DNA from: Mucidula mucida
Taxonomy: Eukaryota; Basidiomycota; Agaricomycetes; Agaricales; Physalacriaceae
DNA length: 64,000 bases
Reading direction: 5' to 3'
Assembly: GCA_015501055.1 (NCBI GenBank)
Contig: JADNYV010000023.1
Location: 280,710-344,709, forward strand
Within the stretch, counting starts at the first letter, position 1, and each line of letters starts with the position of its first letter. The notes beneath the pieces were generated by a model. That model was not told the DNA's origin. It saw only the letters and a list, made by a program, of their open reading frames with translations, and ran no database searches. Position numbers and translations under genes: made by a program. Shown piece by piece: positions 22,745 to 35,094 of this stretch.

Positions 22745-24201
22745 CGAGTATGTCCGGGTCAAGACTCTAAACGGCTAGTACTGACGACAATCAGGTCGAA
22801 CGAGTCACATATCACGCTCTTACTACAACTATTACTTCAGGGTGGACTCTTCGCTTCTGTTGCAATGAGATAGCAGATTGATGTTTTTCAGACATGTGGG
22901 GACGCCAATATTTGCACCAGCAAAACCAGATAGCGGCGAAGAATATGACCCCGTACGTCAGGCAGATCACTCTTCCACGACGTTTCTCATTCACGCTTGT
23001 CAGAAACCCCTTCCCGGAAGATGGGTGCGTTGCCTGGTTTTTTTCTTCCTTCCAGCGTTGACACCTGAGGGCAGCCCGGAGTCTAACATCTTTGGCTTAG
23101 AGCCTAACTATCCGTAAGCCCCTTCCAACGATCTTCTACCGCCTTGATCTTGACACAGCGTATAGATGTTGTACTGTCAATTTCCCTCAAGGATGGCCGA
23201 AGTTTATCCCCAATGCGTTCGACACAACGCCGGATCGAACGTCCCTCGTTTATTTCTGGGACCGTTCAATGTTTCGACGTTTCTGGCAGGAGGTTCGCAT
23301 ATTTCTTGCTAGACCCAGCCTTGACTGACCGGGGTCGTTGCAGACAACCATGTTACCGTAAAGGTCGAGACGCAGTATCCGTTCAGGGATGTCCTGGTTA
23401 CAACGGTGACTGCGACGAAGCCGTTCACGTACTATGTTCGCATCCCCAGCTGGATCACTCGTGGAACATTTGCTCTCGACGACGAACCACCGGAGACATT
23501 GAAGCCTTTGGAAGGTCTACTGGGCATATACATCACACCTGGCAAGAGACGGATTACGCTCGCTCTACCGTCGCCGATCTCGATAGGTATACTGTTCTGC
23601 TTTCTGCTTAAGACCTGCTCTGATCCGCCGCCACAGAAAGTCGCCCTAACAGTAGTGTCGCTATCCACCGAGGGCCGCTCAACTATGCATTCGATAGTGA
23701 GTACTGACCTTTAAGACCCATTGAGACTGCCACATCTTTTCGTTAGTCGAACGCACGGAAACTGTCATCAAGACCGATCCTCGCGAGGCGCATGCAGTTG
23801 ATCTTCAGCTTGATCCTGTTGGGGCCTGGCAATATGCGATTGACCCCAGTACGGCCAAGTACCACTATGACTCGAGATCCGAATCGAACGCGCTGCCTTC
23901 GCCAATATGGGAGTCGGGTCGTCCTCCGGTCAGCATCAGTGTATTGGCCTGCCTCATTGACTGGCCATTGGCTGGGGATGTGTTCCCTGCGGACCCGCCC
24001 GAGAACCCCGAATGTGTGGGCGAAGAGAAGAGAATTGTTCTGACGCCGATTGGGGTAAGTCCATTGTACAGATGATGATAATTGTTGGTGCTGATCCTTG
24101 CAACGAAGCTGAGGATAAGCGAGTTTCCTGTGTTTAGAAGCAAAGGTCTCCGAGGTAGCAGTAGTTCTACCGATAACAAGCAAGTTCCTTTGCATGTATA
24201 A
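22745..24201 (+). pseudogene. GH127 / DUF1680-like glycosidase, 3' fragment
   Basis: This matches the C-terminal exons of the minus-strand gene at 36.3-39.4 kb: VERVTY (exon from 22795), CCTVNFP with GWPKFIPNAF, YYVRIPSWIT, and SNALPSPIWESGRPPVSISV. It ends KLRISEFPVF and TAA 24199-24201. The 5' half is absent because the gag fragment replaces it. The acceptor of the last intron is also lost: CCTTGCAACG here, TCCTCAGGCAACG in the other copy. GH127 enzymes are beta-L-arabinofuranosidases acting on plant glycans. This copy cannot encode one. Confidence 0.85.
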
Positions 24202-24470
24202 ACCTGTCCTTCGTAGAGTACTTACAACGCTCGTCAAGCCCGTCTCGCGAGTAAACTTAGTGTGAATGGTGACGCCACGTGGGCGTTTCAAATACCCTGT
24301 ATGACGCATCTTTCGATCTTGTTCTCTACTTCGACTCACATCTTCAAATCACATTCACCAAAGTCTCAAGGATTGCAGATTTCGAAACCGAACGGAGAAC
24401 CACAGTTATCCACAGTAAGCCTTGACAACAACGTTGCTTATAATCGCCTGACATCGACCTTCCTCAGGAT

Positions 24471-25385
24471 ATGGGATCAAGTCAGTCGTCGTCAGAGGAG
24501 ATCTCTGCACCTGATATCGACACGCACGACTATGTACCCACAGAAAACGACATTCATCGCCTCCGCAATCTGTTCTTCTCTGCTATCGATATCCCCTCCG
24601 AGATCATCGAAATCATTCTCGACATGGCCGAATACTGGCCCTCAGTGCACAGCGAGCGTTTCCTCGACGTCGCAGTCAAATCAGAAGGGCGACAAGGCAG
24701 CCCATATCCCATGGCAGAGTGGTGCTACCTCGTATCCCCGCGTGTACCCTCCCATGCCAGGTCTGTGAAAGCCGTCACGATACAGACGGAGAGCTGCGAT
24801 CAAGGATGGGGTGGAGAGCCTGAACATCGTGGTTCGATGTGGCTTCCTTAGACGGCAGCTCGTATACTGATGAATGTTTCTGAAAATAGGCACTCGTAAC
24901 GGGTCTTGGACGTGGTTTGAAGCGGCAATCATTCGCTCAGACGATGACAGCGTTCCTGGTGGGTTTCCGAGGTTGAGAACAACCTGCCCGTGGATATCTA
25001 CAGAGAAGGACTCGGCGTTCTCAGAAGAGCGCGACGCTGCTGTGTCTTGCGAAGTACCCTCCCGACTTGGATCGTTCACGGTGGCATGTTATTTCTAATC
25101 TAACCGGCGATGAAGACGTACACGGAGAACGTCGTGTGTTGGACAGCAGAGGATCCCAAAGATATCGATAATGATATTCCTGCTGGTCACCGTCATGCTA
25201 GGGGGATATACGGCAGAGAGGCAGATTTTGTCGACCTGATGCAGGGCGGTGACCGTGTGGCGTTGCTTGTCATGGCCAAGGTGAGAGCATGTTGATCGGT
25301 TTGACTTTACTCAAACATGGCGTAGTTTCCAATGTGGACAAATCATGTTCGGCAGGCGTCCATTACTGTTCACTACTGCATTTAG
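24471..25385 (+). pseudogene. SWTWFEA-motif protein, frameshifted copy
   Basis: The frame opens MGSSQSSSEEISAPDIDTHD, then IPSEIIEIILDMAEYWPSVH, an F-box-like helix, then ARSVKAVTIQTESCDQGWGG. After an intron come GSWTWFEAAIIRSDDD, then RWHVISNL, TYTENVVCWTAEDP, GREADFVDLMQGGDRVALLV and FPMWTNHVRQASITVHYC before TAG 25383-25385. This is an uncharacterised fungal family with these blocks in this order. Relative to the mirror copy one C is missing at the SVP-WW segment and one G is gained at the NL-T segment, so the reading frame is broken at least twice. Confidence 0.75.
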
Positions 25386-25699
25386 CGTGTACATCGTGCA
25401 CAATTTGACCTTGCAATCCTAGCAACGAATCACTTGTTGTTGTGCAGTTACATTTGACATGTCAGCCGCTTATACGAAGCGAGATTCTGTGTACCATCTT
25501 TTTCAATTTTGGGGCGACAGAGGTAACTGTGTGCAACGAGGATGCTCAAGCCTCGTCGCTTGAGAAGGCTGAACTCCTACAAATCGATAGTTCAAGAAAA
25601 ACAATATTTGCTTCACATTTTCACCGAGGATCAACGAAGAACCTCAGGGCCCAATGATCATTGAATCGTTTCGACATCTCAACATACAAATCACATCGA

Positions 25700-26476
25700 G
25701 CTCTGACCACCGCAATTAAAGTAATCCCCTCTATAACGCGCGAAAATCCTAATGTGTCTAAAACATTCAAAGATAAGTGAGATTCCCAAAGCATGATGGA
25801 ATTTACATACCTTTATTCGTAGGACAATCTGCTGGATCATCACAGCACCGAATACACGCTCGCGGGCCTCGCGGCTCAACGTAGTGGTTGTACCTACAGC
25901 AATTGAAGGTCAGCGAAAAAGACATGCTGCACTGAGCGTGCGACGGCGACGTACCCAAGGCAAACACTCCCTTGTGGATTCCCCTGTCCCCTATACCCGC
26001 CACTGGAATCGTACTGACCTCCCGCATCACTGGGAATGAGTTGCTCGAGTTTATGCATTCCTGTTACTGATTGAAGAAATCGTTAGCCCCACGACGGTAC
26101 GATCATCGAACACCAACATGCATTGAGTGTATCGTTTCCCATTCTTCCCCTTGCCCGACTTTAACGCGACTTGGCCCCTCCTTCCAAAAATCCGCAGGGA
26201 GGTATCCCTGTATGTCCGTGTGGTGAGCAATACGTCTGCATCCCGCCCGGGTGCTCGCTGTCGCCGATAGATGTGTGCGGTGTGCGCGGTACGATGAGGC
26301 TATGGAATCTGTAAATAAGACGACGGGTGTAAGAGGAAACTTGAAGCGTACCAGAATTTGTCGACGCTGGTGACATCCACAATGTTTTCAGGAGCTGCGC
26401 TTGGTACAGCATGAGAGAAAGCAACGAACTATGACAGCGCGAATGCAGAAAAGGATAGAAGGGATATAGGGGACAT
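25700..26476 (-). pseudogene. small secreted protein relic (left-arm copy)
   Basis: This is a paralogue of the intact gene at 1.8-2.6 kb with the same exon order. Lesions include an in-frame TAG inside the signal peptide, an 11-base deletion after CSPHGHT, loss of a conserved Cys near the end (TGT to TTT) and a one-base deletion that removes the normal stop. Conserved fragments such as GDSEHPGGMQTYCSPHG identify it. Confidence 0.8.
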
Positions 26477-26610
26477 GGTGGCTATGTCTACACATTCCTG
26501 AGTTGATTCGACACAGACCAAGACGAGACGAGACTGTCTTGCGCCACTAGAAACCTGAACATTTGGAAGGAGCTAGGCGGTGTCATGAAGAAGTTCGTGG
26601 TCAACGAGAC

Positions 26611-26984
26611 AGGCTCCAAACTGGATTTTGTTGTAAGTAGTGAAACCGTCCGGTGCTGGAGGTGCAACCGCCCTCATGTGTTAGACGATGTTGAGACGCC
26701 TGAGAGCCCAATATAGGCGCGGCTTCTCCCACGCCTTTTCCTCCTTCAACAGACATGTATTCCCTTCGTCCAAAAGATATCACCTGGCGTCATCACAATA
26801 AGTATCAAAGCTGTATGTTCGAAGAGATCACACGGAGGAATTACCCATACATCGTCGTCCCTCAAATTTATGCATCGATTGTTGAGCAGTGACACGGCCA
26901 CACATACCCTGGTTCCGCGTACTACAGGCCTTCTGTCCGCCATGCTGGCGCACACGATTAAATATCTGGTATTCTCAAGTTCAG
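26611..26984. other. no gene seen
   Basis: Unique-looking sequence between the left arm of the inverted duplication and the SWTWFEA relic. No conserved frame. Confidence 0.4.
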
Positions 26985-27290
26985 CTTTCCGTCAACCCAT
27001 TGGATACAATCCTTTCAAAAACTGTCCTGCGTCGCGCTCTTCGAGAGAGCGATCGAGTCCTTCTCTGTAGAGATCTACAGGCAGGCTTCTCTCGACCTCG
27101 GAAACGTTCTCATCGTCTGAACGAATGATTGCCACCTCAAACCACGTCGGAGACCCGTTAAGAGGGCCTGTCAGCAGTAAACGAGCTGCCGTTAAACGAG
27201 GCAGCTCCTGACCACGAAGAAGCTGCTTACCTAGGCCCAGATATTGATCTGGCGCGCATGCATTAACGAAAATTTCGCTACCCACACGGC
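26985..27290 (-). pseudogene. third SWTWFEA-motif relic
   Basis: On the minus strand NGSPTWFEVAIIRSDDENV and SEVERSLPVDLYREGLDRSL match the middle of the duplicated SWTWFEA-motif gene, with Pro for Trp in the motif and a short internal deletion. No start or C-terminal blocks remain. It lies just outside the left arm, so an additional, older duplication is implied. Confidence 0.65.
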
Positions 27291-27805
27291 GTTTTTTTCG
27301 TTAGTGGCTAGCACATCAGCTGCCGTCGCAAATTAAGACCTTGTGATACAGCCCCACCAAGCAATGCCGATGCACCTTCCAAGAATCCGGTGACTAAACG
27401 CTAGAAATACATAGGCTGCAAACCAAAACGCGGTGGAAGACTGATGCTGACTTCTAATGTCAACGCGCGCATTCTGCTCCAACGGTGTAGTCATGTCGAA
27501 CGGGTAACGCAGCGGCGAGGAAGGTGAACTGTCTATCAGATGTCTTGGCACGCGAGTTGTTGAAAATCATGATCCTTGATTTAAACCATGCCAAAGCATA
27601 TATCCCGCTGAGCTATACAATCATCGTAAGGAACCGGGCGAGCCCAAGCGCGCGCCCACACAAGAAACCCCCCAGCGTATATGCGCCAGACACTACTGGC
27701 AGGGGTAAGTAGCAGAAATTACCAGCGGATCTAGGTAGATGCAAGCTAGAACGAACAGGGATATCAGATAGCCGGAACGAAACGAGGATAGGAACAGACC
27801 ATCCG
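27291..27805. other. gene flank, no gene seen
   Basis: Downstream of the 178-residue gene. No supported frame. A weak tRNA-like string near 27590 was examined and rejected. Confidence 0.4.
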
Positions 27806-28413
27806 CTATGAGCAGTGTTCTGATTTGAACAACTTATAACCTGGCCTGAAATCAGATTGATTTTAAAAAAGGCACCGATGGAAACATTACCTCCGCCTTC
27901 GAGATATGAATCCATGGCGCTAAACGCATAGCGCTTTAACTCCCTCTCTAGCAGCCAGGCATCGTCGCAGGTGACGAAGCCGCAATCATGCAAAACGCAG
28001 ATGGCCTCGATGAACCAGAGCCGCGAGCTGAATTCGACGGGGTGTATATTGCTCGTGTCGACCGTATTGAACGCGGCTGTGAGCTCCTGTACAACGTCTG
28101 CAAAGTTCCCTAGGCCGTGGAGGTCTGCGAGGCGGACCATAGCCACGGCCTCTGCGCAGTGGAGAAAGTCTGTCGCGCTCTCCATGGCAAAGGCCCATCG
28201 TCCCGCCATGCCCTGGGTTGTGTGGAAGAGGGATCCGAGGGCGCCAACGGGTGTCTTGGACGCATCGGGTACGAAAAAGGCCCAGTCCCAGGTGGTGTAG
28301 TCGCCCCGGAAGAGGAGAACGGCGTACAGGCTGCCGCCGTCGAGAGATGGCCGCGAGATTTCCTCGGGTGGCGCGTCGCTGGCCATCGCGCTCGACGTCG
28401 TCGTGGCCGTCAT
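27806..28413 (-). CDS. uncharacterised conserved fungal protein, 178 residues
   Basis: Two exons (28413-27891 and 27819-27806, one 71-base intron) give 178 residues. Motifs include SLYAVLLFRGDYTTWDWAFF, VPDASKTPVGALGSLFHTTQ, AGRWAFAMESATDFLH and AVAMVRLADLHGLGNFADVV. The pattern of a Trp-rich N-terminal block with a conserved Phe-His and then a helical half matches a family common in Agaricomycetes and other Dikarya whose function is unknown. No signal peptide or membrane helix is present, so a soluble intracellular protein is likely. The short last exon (EHCS, then stop) rests only on splice signals. Confidence 0.65.
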
Positions 28414-28504
28414 GAATAGAGGAGGTGATTTTGAGGTACAATCGATCTCGCGTTATTTCGAATTATTGAGTGTGAGTCTAATAGGCGCATTGCGATCTAG
28501 AGAA

Positions 28505-28589
28505 TCCCTCTTAGCTCAGTGGTAGAGCGCGTCACTAGTATGCTGTAGGTGTCTATGACGAGGTCAGTCGTTCAAGTCGGCTAGAGGGA
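28505..28589 (+). tRNA. tRNA-Thr (AGT) with 14-base intron
   Basis: The acceptor stem is TCCCTCT paired with AGAGGGA. The D-arm is GCTC-AGTGGTA-GAGC, the anticodon stem CGTCA/TGACG has loop CT-AGT-A, a 14-base intron follows position 37, and the T-arm is AGTCG-TTCAAGT-CGGCT. The A-box (TAGCTCAGTGG) and B-box (GTTCAAGTC) are in place. The T-arm stem has one G-T pair. All stems were checked by hand. Confidence 0.88.
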
Positions 28590-28611
28590 AATGATGATCC
28601 GTCGATGTGCA

Positions 28612-28616
28612 TTTTT
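28612..28616 (+). terminator. Pol III terminator
   Basis: A run of five T lies 23 bases after the tRNA acceptor stem, the normal RNA polymerase III stop signal. Confidence 0.7.
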
Positions 28617-29753
28617 GGCAAACATTTCTCTCATTCCAGTCAAATAGGGTGGCGCAGTAAATCTCTCGCTGCTCGGGGGTGTTTGTAAGTAGTGGCATTG
28701 ATGCCAATTGCAAGAGGCACGTGCATCGACGCGTGACGTGGCGCTTGTTCTGCCACTCTTCGCGTCTTTGAGTACTTACCGTCCTACTGTCCATTCATGA
28801 TCGCTTTTTAGCGGTTTGATTTAGCGTGCGTGAATTACTTGTAATATCACGTTGCCGTGGCGTCTGCGTCGTGGCCGTTTTCGTCACGGAGCATGCAGCC
28901 TATACAAGTTGCAACTCAGGAGCTTATCAGTCTCATGAAATCGAGGCTTCAACTTAACACACCCTTTGATAGAGGTAAATGCCTGCGATAGAGAACGACA
29001 ATTATACTGAATACGAGTTAAAGCTCCAAATCTCGACCGCAGAAGCGTGGCGCCGTTTTATGTCCGTGCACGTTATGATACATGGACGGCGTTGAGATTG
29101 ACGCGCTGCGCGGGTTAGCGAGATGAAGGTACACAATCGGGATCTACGTACTACAGGAGAGGCGCCGTCGAGTTAAAGTAGCCAGACTGTCGTAACGGAT
29201 GGTGCAGCTAGTTCAAGACTAATTAAGGTCATGATGGTGAGGAAGATCTAGCAACTGAGTGAAGGAGGATCGAGGATCGAGGACAGTGTAAGAAATCTGA
29301 TCTGGGTTCTTGGCCGGAAAGTTATCCTTTGAAGAGGCAATCGTTGTACTGGAAAGTTACAAGACATTCCAGCGTGAAGACGGACGTTCATCTCCATGGA
29401 GTCAATGGAGGCGCGGAGGTGCTCGCTGTTTCCCGGACAGATTGAATAGAAAGACGGCAATCAGTGGCGTTGAGAACAGCTTGGCTGGTTCGAGGTCTAC
29501 TTACGTTAGACGCCCTTTTTTTGTTCGTTCTACGACTCTCCAGCGTAAACATGTCGCCCAACATCACCACTTTCGTCATTGTGCAAGGAACAATGGCATC
29601 CCAATGCGGCAGTCCTTTCCCATGTGCCTTTAGGAACATACGGTTCGGAAGCAATAACGATTTCTCACAAACTCTCCGACGACGACGACAACGACAAGGC
29701 CTTGAGCTCGTCGTGTACGATAGTGACGACGACGACGAGTATATCCTTGTGCG
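28617..29753. other. intergenic, no supportable gene
   Basis: About 1.1 kb with only short overlapping frames. The end near 29680-29750 is rich in GAC repeats just upstream of the next start codon. Confidence 0.5.
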
Positions 29754-32700
29754 ATGGCTGGATTCCTTCGCAAAAAGTCCAAGCAGGAGCCAGCACCTAA
29801 ACCCGCCCCTGCAGCTCCTCCTCCCTCGGCGCCGACCCCATTATATGCACGGTTCGGGGCCAGTTCAGCTGCGCCACCATCACCGACGACGTCTAGGATC
29901 GTGTCGGGCCCAATGGCATTGGGAAAACGGGAATCAATATCGCATCCGCGAAATACTGCGTCAGGAGCGCGAAGGAACGTCACAGGGCCTGCTGCGTCGT
30001 CGACATCTCTCGCGACGACGAAGAGCGGCAAATACGGCGTGAAGGAGACGTCGGGCGACGCGGCATTTGGCGACACGAATGCACCCCCTGCTTGGCGGCC
30101 GCCTGCAAGGGCCAATACGAGAAGACGACAACGCTGGGGCCAGCATTTGGCGATGACGCACCAACTCCTCCTCCATCCAAAAGGGACAAACCTCTTCCAA
30201 ACATATATCCGCCACGCGAGCCCAGTGACCTGCTTTCGTCCGTTCCTCCCCAGTCGACTCTCCCCCCAGTCGCCGGTTTTCCAACCGAGTGGTGCCTCCG
30301 GAAACCTACAATTCACGTACGGCGACGTCAGGGCAGGTCTCTGATCATTCAGCCGCGCTTGTGTCCATTCCCTCGTCCTCTGTACTCCCGCCTGCTGATC
30401 CGGAAAAGCCGCTATTTCCGCACGAATCGTTATTTTCTACGCCCAAGGCCCGACCAATACCCACGCCGGATCGCAATGTATCTGTGAATGCTCACCAACC
30501 GCGTATACCAACCCCCGCGAGTCCACCACAGCGCAGGGCGCCACACGAGGTAAGTGGATACTTCTTCTTTTTTTCAAGCCATCCTCCTTTAAGGTGTCCC
30601 CTTGTCCGGCACTTGAACATGCGCGGTTAGACTTCACGGTCGGTGATCTGCGCGAACCCGACGTAATAGTCCACGCGTTTTGCACTTAACTTTGTTGCGA
30701 TTTTCCGTCACTCAACCTTTACTTATCTCGCCTGCTCAGCTTGACTCTACAGCGGACCTTGAGCCACCTCTTGCCCGATCAGACACGGTGCGTTTTTGAC
30801 GTCACCCAAGCACGCCCTTCGCGCTAATTTTTCCTCTGCTATAAAGACCGAGATCTCCCAGGCCGTAATACCCCAAAACATCTCTCAGGCAAACAGCATG
30901 TCGACCACGACTACCACGACCATGTCTCCTACCGCCTACCACATGAACGGCCCACCTCGCAAGTCAAACAGTCAGCGCTCGCTCGCTGCTCCTGCGCGAG
31001 GAAAGCCGCTCATATTTGCGGCAATGACGACCGTTCCTCAGCCTCAGTCCAAGCCGCGCCAGAATACATACCCTCACAACTCTCCTCCCCAGCAGCAGCA
31101 CGTTTACCGACATCCATACCCAAACTCATATCCTACTCCTCCGGCAGAGTACTCTCAACCAAGGTCGCGCCAAATTACATACCCTTCTCCTCCTCCGAAT
31201 CCATATCCCTCCATGCCATTGGAGAATTCCCATCCCCCTGTCGCGGTGCATCAGCACCTCAATTCATCCACTGCTTCTCTTCCCGGCATCGCAACGGTGC
31301 TTCGTCCACGAACAATGATGCTCCTCGACCACCTTCGCGTGACGCTTACCCCAACGGCAGTCTCAATGGTCACGCGCCCGGGCAGACAGCTCGTATGGAA
31401 ACACACCCGCCTGTTTCCCTGCAGAATACCACTCCACCGCGGGCCGCCCACTCAAAGGCCCCATCGCGTACGCCATCGGATACATCAATGTCCATGGTAT
31501 CACGTCGCCTGCACAAACAGCGTCCTGTGACGCCCGAGGAGTCGCGGGAGGTGCCGTTCTTTGCGGACGACCCGTTTGCCAAGGTAGAGGGCGTGAAGCT
31601 GCTTCCTCCCAAACCTAGTCCGAGTAAAGGCAAGGAACGAGAAGTTGAACGACCGTTTACTCCCGAGGTTGTTCGTCCTGTCACTCCTGCACGTCCTGTT
31701 ACTCCAGAAGCTGCTACGCCCAAAGTTGTACGTCCAGTCACTCCGCCGCCTGCGCCACGCGCTCCTCCGACACCTCCTTCGCCTGAAGATTACAAGCGTG
31801 TACGTCGAGGCCATGTTTTGGAAAAGTCGCCTCCCCAGGCCCTTGCGGCATTACCTGTCAAAGAGGATCGACCTCCAGAACCCTTCCTTCTGGACGTGTT
31901 CCTCTCCCATGCGGGCATTCTTGCGGCGCTGCTTCCGTATCTGTCCTTCTACGAATGGCTGGTTCTGAGCAGCGTCACAAAGAAGATCAGGAGTGTGACC
32001 AGCGCAAAGGGTGACGCAGACCTAAAGGAAGTGATTCTGGAAAGGTACCTGAAGACTGTAGGGTACTCGAGATGGTTGTGGGGTTCCACCGAACCATTGG
32101 TTCTGACACTCGAGGTGGGTCAACCTGCTTGTGACAGGATAGATGGCTGATAAATTCCATTAGGACTTGTACCATTACATGCGAGGCGTCACTCTGCCGA
32201 CACACGAGTATGCACGGACTGCGCAGACCTACGTGCAGACTCACGCGAGTCGGCGGGAGCGCGCACTTGTTGAGGATATGCAACATCTTACGGCGGCGAC
32301 GCGTTCGTATACGCGTGTAGTCCTTCGGTTGCGCGCACAGGCGGAGAAGGAGACTTCACGCTCTACAGCGCACAGCCCGTCGTCGCGTACACGGTCGCGT
32401 GCTTCGAGCCGGGCGCCTTCACCTACCTTTTCGTATTCGACCCATGGACATCGCCCCCCGACCCCGATTAATCACGGTTTCAAGTCACCATTGTTCAGGC
32501 TGCGCCGGGCGCCGCTCTTGAGGTGTTTTGTACCGAGTCCGGACGGGGACTGGTTGAGCGACGCGAGTGTGCTGGAGTGTGAGGCCGAGCTCAAGCGAGC
32601 GGGCGTAATGCATCTCATGCGCGTCGGCGACGTGGTATGGGATATCGCGGTGGGCGACGAGGGAAATGTAGGACGTCTAGTGTGGGATGGGAGCTATCTC

Positions 32701-33423
32701 ATTGTTTGTCGTCTCTTTTTTTTCCGTTATAATCAGCAGCTAGCTCATACGCATCGTTCTAGGATCTGGATTACACGTACTCGGCGGTGGGCGATTTGCC
32801 GCGGTATTTGCCGACGCTAGCGTTCTCGCCTTCGTACTTCCACCGCGTGGTTAGGACGGGGCCGGCCTCGAGCAACCCCATCGTGCGCATCGACTTGGCG
32901 CCATGGGGGGAGGAGATCGCTGCTAACTTGCAGCTTCTCCAAGATAGAGTGCGCACCGAAACGTGAGCTTCTGCCTGCCTGCTTCCACTTCTATTCTGTT
33001 GCTGACTGCGTGCGCGCCTTCTATAGTCCCCAGGGAACGTACCATAACGTGGTGAGGTGGGTGCACCGGTCGTCGTTTGTGCTGCGGTCGCGGGGGGCGG
33101 CGCGGATTGCGATACCCGAGTCGAATGGGCTGTTTGTGGATCCGGGGTGGTATGGGACTGTGGTGGTGGAGACGGAGGGGACGAATGAGAGTCTGGCTGA
33201 TCTGCAGGAGCGGTGCGGGCCGGGGGCGTTTCCGCCTCGTGTGGAGGCGTGCGGAGCTCGTTGGGGAATGATCGGGATAGTAGGCTTGTGTTTAGGATTT
33301 TGAGGGAGAAGAGGTTTGTTTTTTTTGTGGTGGGAGGGTTTTTGCTGATGTTTTTTTTGTGTGTTTAGTCGGCCTGGGGAGATTTGGATTCGGACTGTGG
33401 GGCCTAAGGAGCGGTTGAATTGA
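29754..33423 (+). CDS. conserved basidiomycete protein with disordered Pro-rich N-terminus
   Basis: The start MAGFLRKKSKQEPAPKPAPA leads a long Pro/Ser/Thr-rich disordered region with repeated RPVTP units (VVRPVTPARPVTPEAATPKV). A folded part begins about 31880: PFLLDVFLSHAGILAALLPY, then LSFYEWLVLSSVTKKIRSV, an F-box-like or armadillo-like helical start. It continues YLKTVGYSRWLWGSTEP, a long helical region, NPIVRIDLAPWGEEIAANLQ and PGEIWIRTVGPKERLN before TGA 33421-33423. Introns of 40-75 bases explain most frame changes, including one with donor GTGCGG near 33214. One change near 30270 is unexplained: a 32-base intron or a one-base slip in a T run. The function is unknown. Confidence 0.65.
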
Positions 33424-33999
33424 CTGATTGATTGACTAGCATTTATTGTATTGACTTTTTGTTGTTGTAACTCTCACTGTGTGTGTGTAGTAATATTGGC
33501 ATAGACTGGTAGATTAGGGAATATTGCGATGCAAGTTATTATGAGGACAACAATGAAATGTACTCTGATAATGTTGGGACTGCGACCAGCTTGAAGTAAA
33601 AGTGAGCGAGATGATGGGCGACGTCGACATGGCAGTAACGAACGCGGAGGAAGCGATAGAGGCGATCAGGTAGTGCTTCAACAGGACGGTCTCGGCGGTG
33701 GGTTCACGGACTGACATATGAATAGAAGTTCGGATCTGTGACTGACGTGAACTTGAACAGACCACAGTGGATAGAGTTGTGTACCGCGCCTAATCAGTAC
33801 CTCCGCGGAACCAGTTTTCATTGTTACTCTCAACGTAATGTCTTTGTCGCACTCGTCGAACACAGGAGAGGTTCACCACTCCTACCAGAAGGGCTCAACG
33901 AAATGCTTCCCAACGAACCTGTCTCATTCCCACAGACATTGTACACTGGCACAAGACAGTTTCGTTTTGCTACTAGTGCCGGACCACCTATAGAAGCCC
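33424..33999. other. no gene seen
   Basis: 3' flank of the preceding gene, with a GT microsatellite near 33480 and only short frames. It ends at the right arm of the inverted duplication. Confidence 0.45.
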
Positions 34000-34017
34000 A
34001 CCCCGAGCTTCCATTTC

Positions 34018-34784
34018 ATGCCATCGTTCTACACTTTACCTCTCTTCGCGTTTGTAGTTCTAGATCTTGCGGCTATCGTACCGAGCGCAGCGCCGGATGA
34101 TATCGTGGATGTCACCAGCGTCGACAAGTTCTGGTACGCTTCAATCCCGCTAAATTGAGGCTCTATACACGATTCCATCTACCGCACCCCACACATCAAT
34201 CGGCGACAGCGAGCACCCGGGCGGGAATGCAAACATATTGCTCCCCACACGGACATACAGATTCCAAACAGGGATACCTCCCCGCTGATTTTTGGAAGGA
34301 GGGCCAAGTCGCTTTGAAATCGGGCACGGGAAAGAATGGGAAACGATACACTCAGCGTATGTTGCTCTTCAATCATCATAGCTTTGTGGGCTAACGATTC
34401 CTTTCAGTAACAGGATGCATCAACTCGAGCAAGCTCGACCGACTCATCCCAAGCGACGCGGGAGGTCAGTACGATTCTAGTGGTGGATATATGGGACAGG
34501 GCAATCCACAAGGAAGTGTTTGTCTTGGGCTACGTTGCGCGCTCAGTGCAACGTGTCTTCTTCGCTAACCTTCAACCTTAGGTACAACCACTACGTTAAG
34601 CTCATCGAGCCGCGAGGCCCGAGAGCGTGTATCAGGTGCTGTGATGATCCAGTAGATTGTCCTACGAACAAAGGTACGCGAATTGCATGCCGCTGAGTCG
34701 GGATTTAACTCATTTTTGAATGTTTTAGACACATTAGGGTGTCCGCGCGTTATAGAGGGGAATTACTTCAATTGCGGCGGTTAA
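34018..34784 (+). pseudogene. small secreted protein relic (right-arm copy)
   Basis: The leader MPSFYTLPLFAFVVLDLAAI and the C-terminal exon (GCPRVIEGNYFNCGG, TAA 34782-34784) are preserved. The first intron's acceptor and the first codons of exon 2 are deleted. One extra A in GGGAATGCAAAC shifts the frame between GDSEHPGG and MQTYCSP. Later exons (TGCINSSKLDRLIPSDAGGQ) read correctly. It is broken at places different from the left-arm copy. Confidence 0.8.
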
Positions 34785-35094
34785 AAGATGGAATCTATTG
34801 AGACCTCGTATAACCTCAGAGTTGAATACATCTTTGATAGTATCTCTACATTGACTTGACCATGAACATCCTTCAACATTACGAGAAACGCTTACTCTTC
34901 AACTATCATCCATTTAAAAGATGTCTGCAGCGGCCTTGCTCTACGACTGTATTGGACGCTTTGCCTTCCACTGTGCTGAAAAATGATGGCGCGCTAAATC
35001 CCGACTCGTTAAAGCGTTAACATGTCGACTCTATCCGCACAACCAGGGGTCATTGCGGGGAATCTAAGGTCAATTGTGCAGAACAATCTACATA

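Larger units (their letters stand above)
22745..26610 (+). repeat. inverted duplication, left arm
   Basis: The order GH127 3' half (+), SWTWFEA-motif gene (+), small secreted protein gene (-) is repeated in mirror image at 34.0-37.7 kb. Coding parts align at high identity and intergenic parts are clearly diverged, so the duplication is not recent. The left end coincides with the gag junction. The right end is approximate: similarity fades beyond about 26.6 kb. Confidence 0.85.

Noticed and set aside
27560..27640. Minus-strand tRNA-like string containing TAGCTCAGCGGGAT
   Set aside because: The A-box resemblance is not matched by a pairing acceptor stem, anticodon arm or T-arm.
33214..33257. 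Apparent frameshift in the 29.8-33.4 kb gene
   Set aside because: A 44-base GTGCGG...GAG intron restores the conserved frame in correct phase, so no lesion is needed.
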